The notes below the pieces were generated by a model, which was not told the origin of the DNA, searched no databases, and saw only the letters and a list, made by a program, of their open reading frames with translations. 8,952 nt of DNA from Oscillospiraceae bacterium (GTDB lineage Bacteria > Bacillota > Clostridia > Oscillospirales > Oscillospiraceae): assembly GCA_021205585.1 (NCBI GenBank), contig JAJPXI010000036.1, positions 1-8,952 on the forward strand. Direction: 5' to 3'. Of this stretch, positions 1 through 5,094 are shown in pieces. Every line of letters starts with the position of its first letter. The first letter of the stretch is position 1. The position numbers and the translations under genes are program-made.

Positions 1-93
1 TACATACAGTATGCCTGCACTTTTTGCGATGGGCATGGCCTATCGGCCATCGCCCTCTGCATTTGCGCGAAAGAGGAATTGGCCATTCACACA

Positions 94-166
94 GCGCTTC
101 AACGCCTTCTTTTGTCGCAAAATTTCTCGCCATCCGCTCTTGCCGATTTAATCAGTCCTTCCCTAA
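94..166 (-). repeat. Diverged copy of the dispersed repeat (copy 1)
   Basis: Positions 118-166 match the complement of 7874-7922 at 41 of 49 bases without gaps. Upstream, GCGCTT and GCCTT keep the same spacing back to 94. The outer end (CTTCCCTAA) is the element terminus plus its TTA/TAA flank. The distal part, towards position 1, is too diverged to align by eye. There is no gene here; a short hairpin (TGGCC-TATC-GGCCA, about 35-50) is the only other structure in the first 90 bases. Confidence 0.65.
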
Positions 167-236
167 AAACTATGTCTGCGGCATCTGGCAAAATCTTTTG
201 CCATCTGCTCTTTTCATAGTTATTAGAGGTTCCCTT
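162..236. repeat. Short palindromic derivative of the dispersed repeat (copy 2)
   Basis: About 75 bp abutting copy 1. CTGCGGCATCTGGCAAAATC matches the start of the intact element (CTGCGGCGTCTGGCAGAATC on the minus strand near 7998-8018). The end GCCATCTGCTCTT...GGTTCCC resembles the other terminus, so the middle has been lost. It folds on itself: 186-193/196-203 (TGGCAAAA/TTTTGCCA, perfect) inside 164-174/215-225 (10 of 11). The remainder, 237-353, shows only a 7-bp hairpin (306-332). Confidence 0.55.
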
Positions 237-353
237 GTTTTAATCAGAATTTCAGTATGAAATATGGAACTTCATCATGTGCGCCGTCCAAGGCGGCGGC
301 GTTTCCCGCGCACTGTCTGTGGATATGCGCGGCAAGGACAGGAGAGATAGAGA

Positions 354-395
354 AACCGGCGGCGTCCGCGCACAGTTGCGCAAACGCCGCCGGTT
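354..395 (-). terminator. Terminator of rplJ-rplL
   Basis: A perfect 12-bp GC-rich stem (AACCGGCGGCGT, 354-365, with 384-395) lies 33 nt after the rplL stop. An inner GCGC/GCGC extends the fold. The tail TCTCTATCTCTCC is pyrimidine-rich but not a clean T run. A second 7-bp hairpin follows at 306-312/326-332. In many bacteria some readthrough to rpoB occurs here. Confidence 0.65.
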
Positions 396-428
396 CAGCG
401 TTCCGGCGGAACAGGGTGCAGGGGAAGC

Positions 429-803
429 TTACTTCAGCTCCACCTTCGCGCCCACTTCCTCCAGCTTCTTCTTCAGTTCCTCGGCCTCGTCCTTGGCCAC
501 GGCCTCTTTGACCGTCTTGGGAGCGGCCTCGACCACGGCCTTGGCCTCGGCCAGGCCCAGGCCGGTAATCTCGCGCACGGCCTTGATGACCTTAATCTTC
601 TGGTCGCCGATTTCGGCCAGCACCACGTCGAACTCGGTCTTTTCCTCCTCGGCGGGGGCGGCGGCGCCGCCGGCGGCAGGCGCGGCCATGGCGGCAGCGG
701 AGACGCCGAACTCCTCTTCCAAAGCGTGGACAAGCTCGGACAACTCCAGAACGGTCAGGTTCTTAACCTCTTCGATGAGGGCGGTGATTTTCTCAGAAGC
801 CAT
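429..803 (-). CDS. rplL: Ribosomal protein bL12 (L7/L12)
   Basis: This encodes the 124-residue stalk protein of the large ribosomal subunit. It binds L10 as dimers and recruits the translation GTPases (IF2, EF-Tu, EF-G). The layout is the family standard: a helical dimerisation domain at about residues 1-36, an Ala/Pro/Gly-rich hinge at about 37-52, and a globular C-terminal domain at about 55-124 with the conserved stretch EKTEFDVVLAEIGDQKI and the factor-binding segment around VREITGLGLAEAKAVVE. The length is normal for bL12. The start is set by AGGAGGT at 812-818, 8 nt before the ATG. It lies 47 nt after rplJ and has no promoter of its own that I can see, so it should be co-transcribed from the rplJ promoter. 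A strong hairpin follows at 354-395. Identification is certain. Confidence 0.98.
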   Translation of the reverse strand: MASEKITALIEEVKNLTVLELSELVHALEEEFGVSAAAMAAPAAGGAAAPAEEEKTEFDVVLAEIGDQKIKVIKAVREITGLGLAEAKAVVEAAPKTVKEAVAKDEAEELKKKLEEVGAKVELK

Positions 804-850
804 GATATGTTACCTCCTAAAATATGTGATTTAAGATGTGATGGGCGGAA

Positions 851-1450
851 TTACTCCGCGGCGGGGGCTTCCTCTGCGGGAGCCTCCTGGGTGGTTTCTT
901 CGGCGGGCGCCTCTGCGGGGGCTTCCTCGGCGGCGGGGGCCGCGGCCAAGCCGCCGCCCTGCTCGGCGATGGCTTTCAGGACGATGGCCAGACTGGTGAT
1001 GGGGGCCAGCATGGTGCCCAGGACCTGGGCCTGCAGCACCTCCTTGGAGGGCAGCTCCGCCAAGGCCATAATTTCGTCCAGGGACAGCATCCTGCCGTCC
1101 ATGAACCCGGCCTTGATGAAGAACTTGTCGCCGTTGAACTGCTTGGAAAACTTGTTGATGACGCGCATGGGGGCAATGGGGTCGCCGTTGGACAGGGCCA
1201 GAGACGTGGCGCCGTTTAGGGCCGGCTCCATCTCCTCCAGGCCGCAGTTTTTAGCGGCGAAGCGGAGCAGGGTGTTTTTCACCACGGCATAGTCCAACTC
1301 GTTGCTGCGGCACTCGGTGCGCAGGGCGGTGTCCTCGGCCACGGTGATGCCCTTGTAATCCACCAGCACGCCGCTGGCCGCGTTTTTCAGCTTGTCGGTC
1401 AGCTGGGCCACCACGGCCTGCTTTTCGCTGAGAATGGCTGCGTTAGGCAT
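851..1450 (-). CDS. rplJ: Ribosomal protein uL10
   Basis: This encodes L10 (199 aa), which anchors the L7/L12 stalk to 23S rRNA next to L11. The N-terminal RNA-binding domain is recognisable from KQAVVAQLTDKL and GVLVDYKGITV through the VVKNTLLRFAAK segment (about residue 68). The L12-binding C-terminal helix lies at about 136-165. Residues 169-199 are an added low-complexity tail of Ala, Glu and Pro with repeated PAEE/APAE units, which makes the protein longer than the usual 165-180 residues. GGAGGTG at 1459-1465, 8 nt upstream, fixes the start. It is the first gene after a dedicated promoter (1585-1614) and an L10-type leader (1466-1577), so autoregulation by the L10-L12 complex is expected. 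That control is known for the family and inferred here. Confidence 0.97.
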   Translation of the reverse strand: MPNAAILSEKQAVVAQLTDKLKNAASGVLVDYKGITVAEDTALRTECRSNELDYAVVKNTLLRFAAKNCGLEEMEPALNGATSLALSNGDPIAPMRVINKFSKQFNGDKFFIKAGFMDGRMLSLDEIMALAELPSKEVLQAQVLGTMLAPITSLAIVLKAIAEQGGGLAAAPAAEEAPAEAPAEETTQEAPAEEAPAAE

Positions 1451-1465
1451 AGTAGTTTCACCTCC

Positions 1466-1577
1466 GGAAAATGAAAATGCTGTTTTGGTTCAAAGACGCA
1501 AAACAGCATAAAAAGACTGGCTTTTGATTGCTGCATTCTCGGCGGGACTTATTTGTGCGCCTGCTGTCTTTGAACAC
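1466..1577 (-). ncRNA. L10-type ribosomal protein leader with attenuator
   Basis: The leader begins GTTCAAAGAC (plus-strand 1566-1575), which pairs perfectly with GTCTTTGAAC (1488-1497). The closed region holds GCAGGCGC...CCCGCCGAG, resembling the conserved L10-binding core of Firmicutes L10 leaders. The 3' arm is also the loop of a perfect 11-bp hairpin (1477-1487/1499-1509, ATGCTGTTTTG) followed by TTTTCATTTT. The two folds exclude each other. In Bacillus subtilis, L10-L12 binding to such a leader favours termination of rplJL; the same control is inferred here. Confidence 0.82.
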
Positions 1578-1584
1578 AAAAGAA

Positions 1585-1614
1585 ATTATACCACCCCGGG
1601 CAGGCCCTTGTCAA
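1585..1614 (-). promoter_or_regulatory. Sigma-A promoter of rplJ-rplL
   Basis: Perfect TTGACA (1609-1614) and TATAAT (1585-1590) are separated by 18 nt. The start site is expected near 1577, directly at the first base of the leader's pairing arm. The -35 box lies in the loop of the hairpin 1594-1628. Confidence 0.9.
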
Positions 1615-1628
1615 GTGCCTGTCCGGGG
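1594..1628 (-). terminator. Hairpin after rplA overlapping the rplJ promoter
   Basis: Arms 1594-1605 and 1617-1628 (CCCCGGRCAGGC type) form 12 pairs with one mismatch, and three more pairs continue in the loop. On the minus strand the tail is TGGTATAATTTCTTTT, U-rich but interrupted. It probably ends part of the rpmG-rplA transcription while giving the rplJ promoter its spacer. Termination strength is uncertain. Confidence 0.5.
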
Positions 1629-1645
1629 AAATTTGGACTGGGTTT

Positions 1646-2338
1646 TTACACCAGCTTCGCGCCGTTAATCTTCACGCCGGGGCCCATGGTGGAGGCCACG
1701 GTGCAGGAGCGGATATACTGGCCCTTGGCGGCGGCGGGCTTGGCCTTGACGATGGCGCCCATCAGGGCGTTGAAGTTTTCGGTCAGCTTTTCCGGGCCAA
1801 AGGAGACCTTGCCGATGGGGCAGTGGATGATGTTGGTCTTGTCCAGGCGGTACTCCACCTTGCCAGCCTTAATCTCCTTGACGGCCTGGGCCACATTGGG
1901 GGTGACGGTGCCGGCCTTGGGGGAGGGCATCAGGCCCTTGGGGCCAAGGACTTTACCCAGGCGGCCTACGGTGCCCATCATGTCGGGGGTGGCGACCACC
2001 ACGTCGAAGTCGAACCAGTTCTCCTTCTGGATGCGCTCCACCAGGTCCATATCGCCCACAAAGTCCGCGCCGGCGGCTTTGGCCTCCTCGGCCTTGTCGG
2101 CCTTGGCGAACACCAGCACCCGCTGGGTCTTGCCGGTGCCGTGGGGCAGCACGATGGCGCCCCGAACCTGCTGGTCGGCATGGCGGGAGTCCACGCCCAG
2201 CTTGACGTGCAGCTCCACGGTCTCGTCGAACTTGGCGCTGGCGGTTTTGACCACCAGATCCATGGCCTCGCCGGTGTCGTACAGGTTGGACTTGTCGATT
2301 TGCTTGGCGGCGTTCTGATATTTCTTGCCTCTGAACAT
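1646..2338 (-). CDS. rplA: Ribosomal protein uL1
   Basis: This encodes L1 (230 aa), which forms the mobile L1 stalk on 23S rRNA and helps move the E-site tRNA. The family signature GRLGKVLGPKGLMPSPKAGT lies at residues 125-144, and domain I closes with SCTVASTMGPGVKIN near the C-terminus. Domain II is at about 68-158. The start at MFRGKKYQNAAK is chosen because GGAGG at 2346-2350 lies 7 nt upstream and homologues start here. An in-frame ATG further upstream would overlap rplK and gives no L1 homology. It follows rplK by 19 nt, so the pair is co-transcribed. A hairpin with a weak U-rich tail lies 17-52 nt after the stop codon. Confidence 0.97.
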   Translation of the reverse strand: MFRGKKYQNAAKQIDKSNLYDTGEAMDLVVKTASAKFDETVELHVKLGVDSRHADQQVRGAIVLPHGTGKTQRVLVFAKADKAEEAKAAGADFVGDMDLVERIQKENWFDFDVVVATPDMMGTVGRLGKVLGPKGLMPSPKAGTVTPNVAQAVKEIKAGKVEYRLDKTNIIHCPIGKVSFGPEKLTENFNALMGAIVKAKPAAAKGQYIRSCTVASTMGPGVKINGAKLV

Positions 2339-2357
2339 TTTGCTTCCTCCTCTCCCG

Positions 2358-2783
2358 TTACTCTTCCACGACCACGCCCATGGAGCGGGCGGTGCCGGCA
2401 ATCATGCTCATGGCGGCCTCGACGCTGGCGGCGTTCAGGTCGGGCATCTTGGTCTCGGCAATCTTGCGCACGTCTTCTTTGCTGATGGTGGCCACCTTGG
2501 TCTTGTTGGGCACACCGGAGCCGCTTTCAATGCCGCAGGCTTTCTTAATCAGCACGGGGGCGGGAGGGGTCTTGGTGATGAAGGTAAAGGAGCGGTCGGC
2601 GTAAACCGTGATGACAACGGGGATAATCATGCCCGCGTCGTTCTTGGTGCGCTCGTTGAACTCCTTGGTGAAGGCGGCGATATTCACGCCGTGCTGGCCC
2701 AGGGCGGGGCCTACGGGGGGAGCGGGCGTTGCCTTGCCCGCGGGAATCTGCAATTTTACATATCCTACAACTTTTTGTGCCAT
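2358..2783 (-). CDS. rplK: Ribosomal protein uL11
   Basis: This encodes L11 (141 aa), which binds the GTPase-associated centre of 23S rRNA and carries the proline-rich face targeted by thiopeptide antibiotics. The N-terminal domain shows GKATPAPPVGPALGQHGVNI at 16-35. The C-terminal RNA-binding domain covers about 72-141 and includes ISKEDVRKIAETKMPDLN and the Ser/Ala-rich helix leading to GTARSMGV. The start is at MAQKVVGYVK, with AGGAGGTG at 2793-2800, 9 nt upstream. An in-frame ATG four codons earlier lies inside that ribosome binding site and is rejected. The gene sits 70 nt after nusG, and the gap holds a terminator-like hairpin (2804-2847). Confidence 0.97.
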   Translation of the reverse strand: MAQKVVGYVKLQIPAGKATPAPPVGPALGQHGVNIAAFTKEFNERTKNDAGMIIPVVITVYADRSFTFITKTPPAPVLIKKACGIESGSGVPNKTKVATISKEDVRKIAETKMPDLNAASVEAAMSMIAGTARSMGVVVEE

Positions 2784-2803
2784 TTGAAACAGCACCTCCT
2801 AAG

Positions 2804-2847
2804 AAAAAATGTGGTTTCAGGCGGTACGGGAACGCCGCACCTCCCAC
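2804..2847 (-). terminator. Terminator-like hairpin between nusG and rplK
   Basis: On the minus strand, GGTGCGG (2835-2841) pairs with CCGTACC (2823-2829) around a 5-nt loop. GTGG/CCAC (2844-2847/2811-2814) closes outside it, and a run of six T (2804-2809) follows. It ends 4 nt before the rplK ribosome binding site. It may be a partial terminator or an L1/L11 control site; the large internal loop keeps confidence low. Confidence 0.35.
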
Positions 2848-2853
2848 AGCGCG

Positions 2854-3375
2854 CTATACGGCGCTTTCGATTTGATCCAGTTCCAGTTCCACCGGGGTCT
2901 CACGGCCAAACATGGACACGACCACCCGAACCTTGTTCCGATCCATGTCGATTTCCTCCACGGTGCCGAAGAAGGACACCAGTGCGCCATCGATGATCTT
3001 GACCTGGTCGCCCACCTGGTAGGAGACCACCGTCTCGTGCTTTTCCACGCCCAGGCTGAGGATTTCCTCCTCGGTCAGCGGGATGGCCTTGTTGCCGGAG
3101 CCTACAAAGCCGGTTACGCCCCGCACGTTGCGTACCAGGTGCCAGGTCTCGTCGGTCATAACCATTTTGACCAGGACATAGCCGGGAAAAACCTTGCGCT
3201 CGGTAGTTTTCGGGCCGTTGTCGGTGAGTTCCGTCACCGTTTCCATGGGGATGTTCACGTCGGTAATCAGTTCCCCCAGGCCGCGGTTTTCCACGGCCTT
3301 TTCAATGCTGGCGGCTACCGTGTTCTCATAGCCGGAATAGGTATGAACCACATACCATTGTGCAGCTTCAGCCAT
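2854..3375 (-). CDS. nusG: Transcription termination/antitermination factor NusG
   Basis: NusG (173 aa) binds RNA polymerase across the DNA cleft, alters pausing and links transcription to ribosomes or Rho. The NGN domain covers about residues 5-112, with QWYVVHTYSGYE at 6-17 and the hallmark VFPGYVLVKM at 62-71. The C-terminal KOW domain follows at about 119-172 (VGDQVKIIDGALVSFFGTVE). The length matches the family, with no inserted domain, so this is the housekeeping paralogue and not a specialised NusG such as LoaP. The ribosome binding site AGGAG at 3384-3388 overlaps the secE stop codon, and only 12 nt separate the two genes, so they should be translationally linked. Confidence 0.97.
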   Translation of the reverse strand: MAEAAQWYVVHTYSGYENTVAASIEKAVENRGLGELITDVNIPMETVTELTDNGPKTTERKVFPGYVLVKMVMTDETWHLVRNVRGVTGFVGSGNKAIPLTEEEILSLGVEKHETVVSYQVGDQVKIIDGALVSFFGTVEEIDMDRNKVRVVVSMFGRETPVELELDQIESAV

Positions 3376-3387
3376 GAATCCAACTCC

Positions 3388-3750
3388 TTAAGAGAACAGG
3401 TTAATCAGCGCGTCGATGATGCGGTGGGCCAGTGCGTCAAAAATCCAGATGAACACGCCGATGACCAGCACGCACAGAAGCACGATTCCCGTGTTCTTCA
3501 GCACCTGCTTCCAGCCTGGCCACTGCACCTTTTTCAGCTCGCTGCGCATTTCCCGGAACCAGCGGACGACGCGGTTGCCCTTTTTCTTTTTCTGGGCTTT
3601 TTCCTTGGCCTTTTTCTCGGCTTCCTTTTCTTCCTTGGTTTTCTTGGGCTTGGGGGCAGGCGCGTCCTCCGCGGGCTCGGACGGGGCTTCCTGGGCGTTC
3701 AGCTCCTCTTCCGAGGTCAGTTCCTCCTCAGGCATTTCCTTTTCAGACAT
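3388..3750 (-). CDS. secE: Preprotein translocase subunit SecE
   Basis: SecE (120 aa) clamps the SecY channel in the cytoplasmic membrane and is required for protein export. The conserved amphipathic helix and its RSELKKVQWPGW motif lie at 69-80. A single membrane segment follows at about 87-107 and ends with the conserved Asp (IWIFDALAHRI). The family core is about 60 residues. Here it is preceded by a roughly 58-residue charged extension: an acidic half (EEE, AEDAP) and then a Lys-rich half (KKTKEEKEAEKKAKEKAQKKKK), probably coiled or disordered. AAAGGTG at 3758-3764 lies 7 nt before the ATG. A Met at codon 6 is a possible alternative start with no better ribosome binding site. The gene lies 41 nt after rpmG. 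Confidence 0.95.
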   Translation of the reverse strand: MSEKEMPEEELTSEEELNAQEAPSEPAEDAPAPKPKKTKEEKEAEKKAKEKAQKKKKGNRVVRWFREMRSELKKVQWPGWKQVLKNTGIVLLCVLVIGVFIWIFDALAHRIIDALINLFS

Positions 3751-3791
3751 GGTGCTTCACCTTTCTTTCTCGTCGAATTTCGCCGCGCCCA

Positions 3792-3956
3792 TCACTTGGT
3801 CTCATTGTGAACGGTATGCTTCCTGCAGAAGGGGCAATACTTGTTCAGCTCCAGGCGGTCAGGGGTGTTCTTTTTGTTCTTGAACGTGTTGTAGTTGCGC
3901 TGCTTGCACTCGGAACAGCGCAGGGTGATTTTGATTCTGTTACCGGCTTTCGCCAT
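3792..3956 (-). CDS. rpmG: Ribosomal protein bL33, zinc-binding form
   Basis: This is a 54-residue gene, read directly from the sequence, that encodes L33 of the 50S subunit near the E site. The protein begins MAKAGNRIKITLRC and ends KHTVHNETK. It carries two CxxC pairs, C14-SE-C17 and C41-PF-C44, so it is the zinc-binding (C+) version. Firmicutes often also carry a zinc-free copy that is used when zinc is scarce. AGGAGGTG at 3963-3970, 6 nt before the ATG, gives a firm start. It is the first gene of the rpmG-secE-nusG-rplK-rplA transcript and lies behind a long structured leader. Many Clostridia have a tRNA near this junction, but none is present here. Identification is certain. Confidence 0.96.
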   Translation of the reverse strand: MAKAGNRIKITLRCSECKQRNYNTFKNKKNTPDRLELNKYCPFCRKHTVHNETK

Positions 3957-3970
3957 ATTCGGCACCTCCT

Positions 3971-4203
3971 TAAATATTCGGACAGCCCGGCGCAGCGGGG
4001 AAACGCACGGCTCTCCTGATGTTGGCCGGGACGAAAAATCGCCGAACCGGCCAGCCTGCCCGATTCAGCGACAAACCCGCCCCCACGCGCAAAACAGCGC
4101 GGCGGCCAGCGGGAAAATCAACAGTTCGGCAGGTTTATTGCCTCCCTATACGCCAAACATGGGCGAGGGGCAAAAACGGACATAAAAAAGCCCCATGTAT
4201 AGG
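3971..4203 (-). promoter_or_regulatory. Long structured 5' leader of the rpmG-secE-nusG-rplK-rplA operon
   Basis: About 235 nt of untranslated RNA lie between the inferred start site and the rpmG ribosome binding site. Visible stems are: 4145-4151 with 4197-4203 (7 bp, perfect) closing an inner 4167-4171/4190-4194 (GGGGC/GCCCC); 4076-4080/4109-4113 around 4086-4090/4097-4101; and 4023-4029/4047-4053. The segment 4124-4133 can pair either with 4055-4060 (6 bp) or with 4041-4047 (7 bp), so two folds compete. Two short reading frames begin near the 5' end (16 and 21 codons), neither with a ribosome binding site. No T-box motif or known riboswitch core is recognised. A leader controlled by a ribosomal protein is the natural guess, but the ligand is unknown. 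Confidence 0.5.
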
Positions 4204-4210
4204 TATTGTT

Positions 4211-4239
4211 ATTCTATCATCTTTTTTGCAGCCTGTCAA
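4211..4239 (-). promoter_or_regulatory. Sigma-A promoter of the rpmG operon
   Basis: On the minus strand, TTGACA (4234-4239) is followed by a 17-nt spacer and TAGAAT (4211-4216). The -35 box is a perfect match and the -10 matches 5 of 6. A-tracts just upstream (about 4244-4258) look like an UP element. The expected start site is near 4204, which coincides with the first leader stem. It drives rpmG through rplA. Confidence 0.88.
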
Positions 4240-4265
4240 CTCTTTTTGAGATTTTTTAAGCCCCC

Positions 4266-4367
4266 GGCACATTTACATTTGCTTCACGTTGCGGTTTCAA
4301 ACTTTTGCAACGCGGTTCTGGCGGAAATTTGCCGCAAGGCACCGCAGTCCGCTTTGTGCGGTGTAGC
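4266..4367 (+). repeat. Diverged partial copy of the dispersed repeat, downstream of plsY
   Basis: Positions 4295-4313 match 7963-7981 in the intact element at 18 of 19 bases (TTTCAARCTTTTGCAACGC). A shared GGCACA sits exactly 29 bp earlier in both (4266 and 7934), so the two are colinear. The flanks have drifted, but hairpin character remains (CGTTGC...GCAACG; 4340-4345/4358-4363). The copy starts just after plsY and runs to the edge of the rpmG promoter. No inverted termini or target duplication can be identified, so it is called a decayed fragment. The rest of the gene-free stretch 3957-4367 is the promoter and leader described separately. Confidence 0.55.
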
Positions 4368-5080
4368 CTAAGGCTCGTTCTCTTTTTTCCGGTGCAAGGC
4401 GAACTTCGGCTCCTCGCCGCGGAACAGGCGGCCGATGTTTCCCCGATGCTTATAAACAATCAGCGCCCCGCAGACAAGGGCGAAAAAGGTACACACCCCG
4501 TCCCGCAATATCAGTCCCGTGGCGACGGGGAAGGCGATGGCCGCCAGGCAGGAGCCCAGGGAGACCCAGCGGGTCAGGATGGCCACCAGCAGGAAAATGC
4601 CCCACACCACCAGGGCCACCCGCCAATCCACCAAAATAGCCACCGTGCCGCCGGACAGGATGCCCTTCCCGCCCTTGAAGTGGAAGAAGCAGGGGAACAT
4701 ATGGCCCAGGATGCAGAAGGTGCCGCCCATAAACTTCCCGGCGGTCTGCATCCAGACGTCCCCGCCCCCCGGGCCAGGCCCACCAGAGCGCCCCCCGCCA
4801 GCACCGCCAGCACCGCCTTGAGCACGTCGGTCAGCAGCACCGCGAAGGTCAGGGGGCCGCCGAACACCCGGTGGAAATTGGTCAGCCCGGCGTTCCCGCT
4901 GCCGTGATTGCGCACGTCGTTGTGGAGGACGTATTTGGAGATGATGACCGCGCCGTTGAAGCAGCCCGCCAGGTAGGCGACCAGGGCGGCGCACAGCAGG
5001 ATTCCTGCCGCCAGGGCCAGCCCCAGGGCCGGGCCGAAGCTGTTTTGCAGCCGGGCCACACTGTTGACAAGATGGTTCAT
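4368..5080 (-). pseudogene. plsY: Acyl-phosphate:glycerol-3-phosphate acyltransferase PlsY, frameshifted as read
   Basis: PlsY is the membrane enzyme that moves an acyl group from acyl-phosphate to glycerol-3-phosphate, the first step of phospholipid synthesis in most Gram-positives. The 5' part (from MNHLVNSVARLQ) holds YLAGCFNGAVIISKY and the substrate motif HGSGNAGLTNFHR. The 3' part, in the -1 frame, holds GHMFPCFFHFKGGKG with the conserved KGGKG, then further membrane segments, ending KKENEP. The frames join at the G6 run (plus-strand C6, 4765-4770); one extra G would restore a protein of about 237 residues with all expected motifs in order. AGGAG at 5086-5090, 5 nt from the ATG, fixes the start, 14 nt after der. 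A read or assembly error, or slippage on the run, is likelier than true loss of a normally essential gene. Confidence 0.88.
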
Positions 5081-5094
5081 AGGATCTCCTTTCC

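Noticed and set aside
26..54. Hairpin GCGATGG...CCATCGC near the left edge as a terminator.
   Set aside because: No T run follows on either strand; it is probably part of the decayed repeat region.
94..236. CRISPR array suggested by repeated segments.
   Set aside because: There are only two diverged, adjacent copies with no regular spacers; they fit a dispersed repeat better.
24..834. Short plus-strand frames in 24-511 and 277-834 as hypothetical genes.
   Set aside because: They have no ribosome binding site, and they run through the repeats and the terminator or lie antisense to rplL.
3751..3791. A tRNA gene between rpmG and secE, as seen in some relatives.
   Set aside because: The gap is only 41 nt and holds just the secE ribosome binding site.
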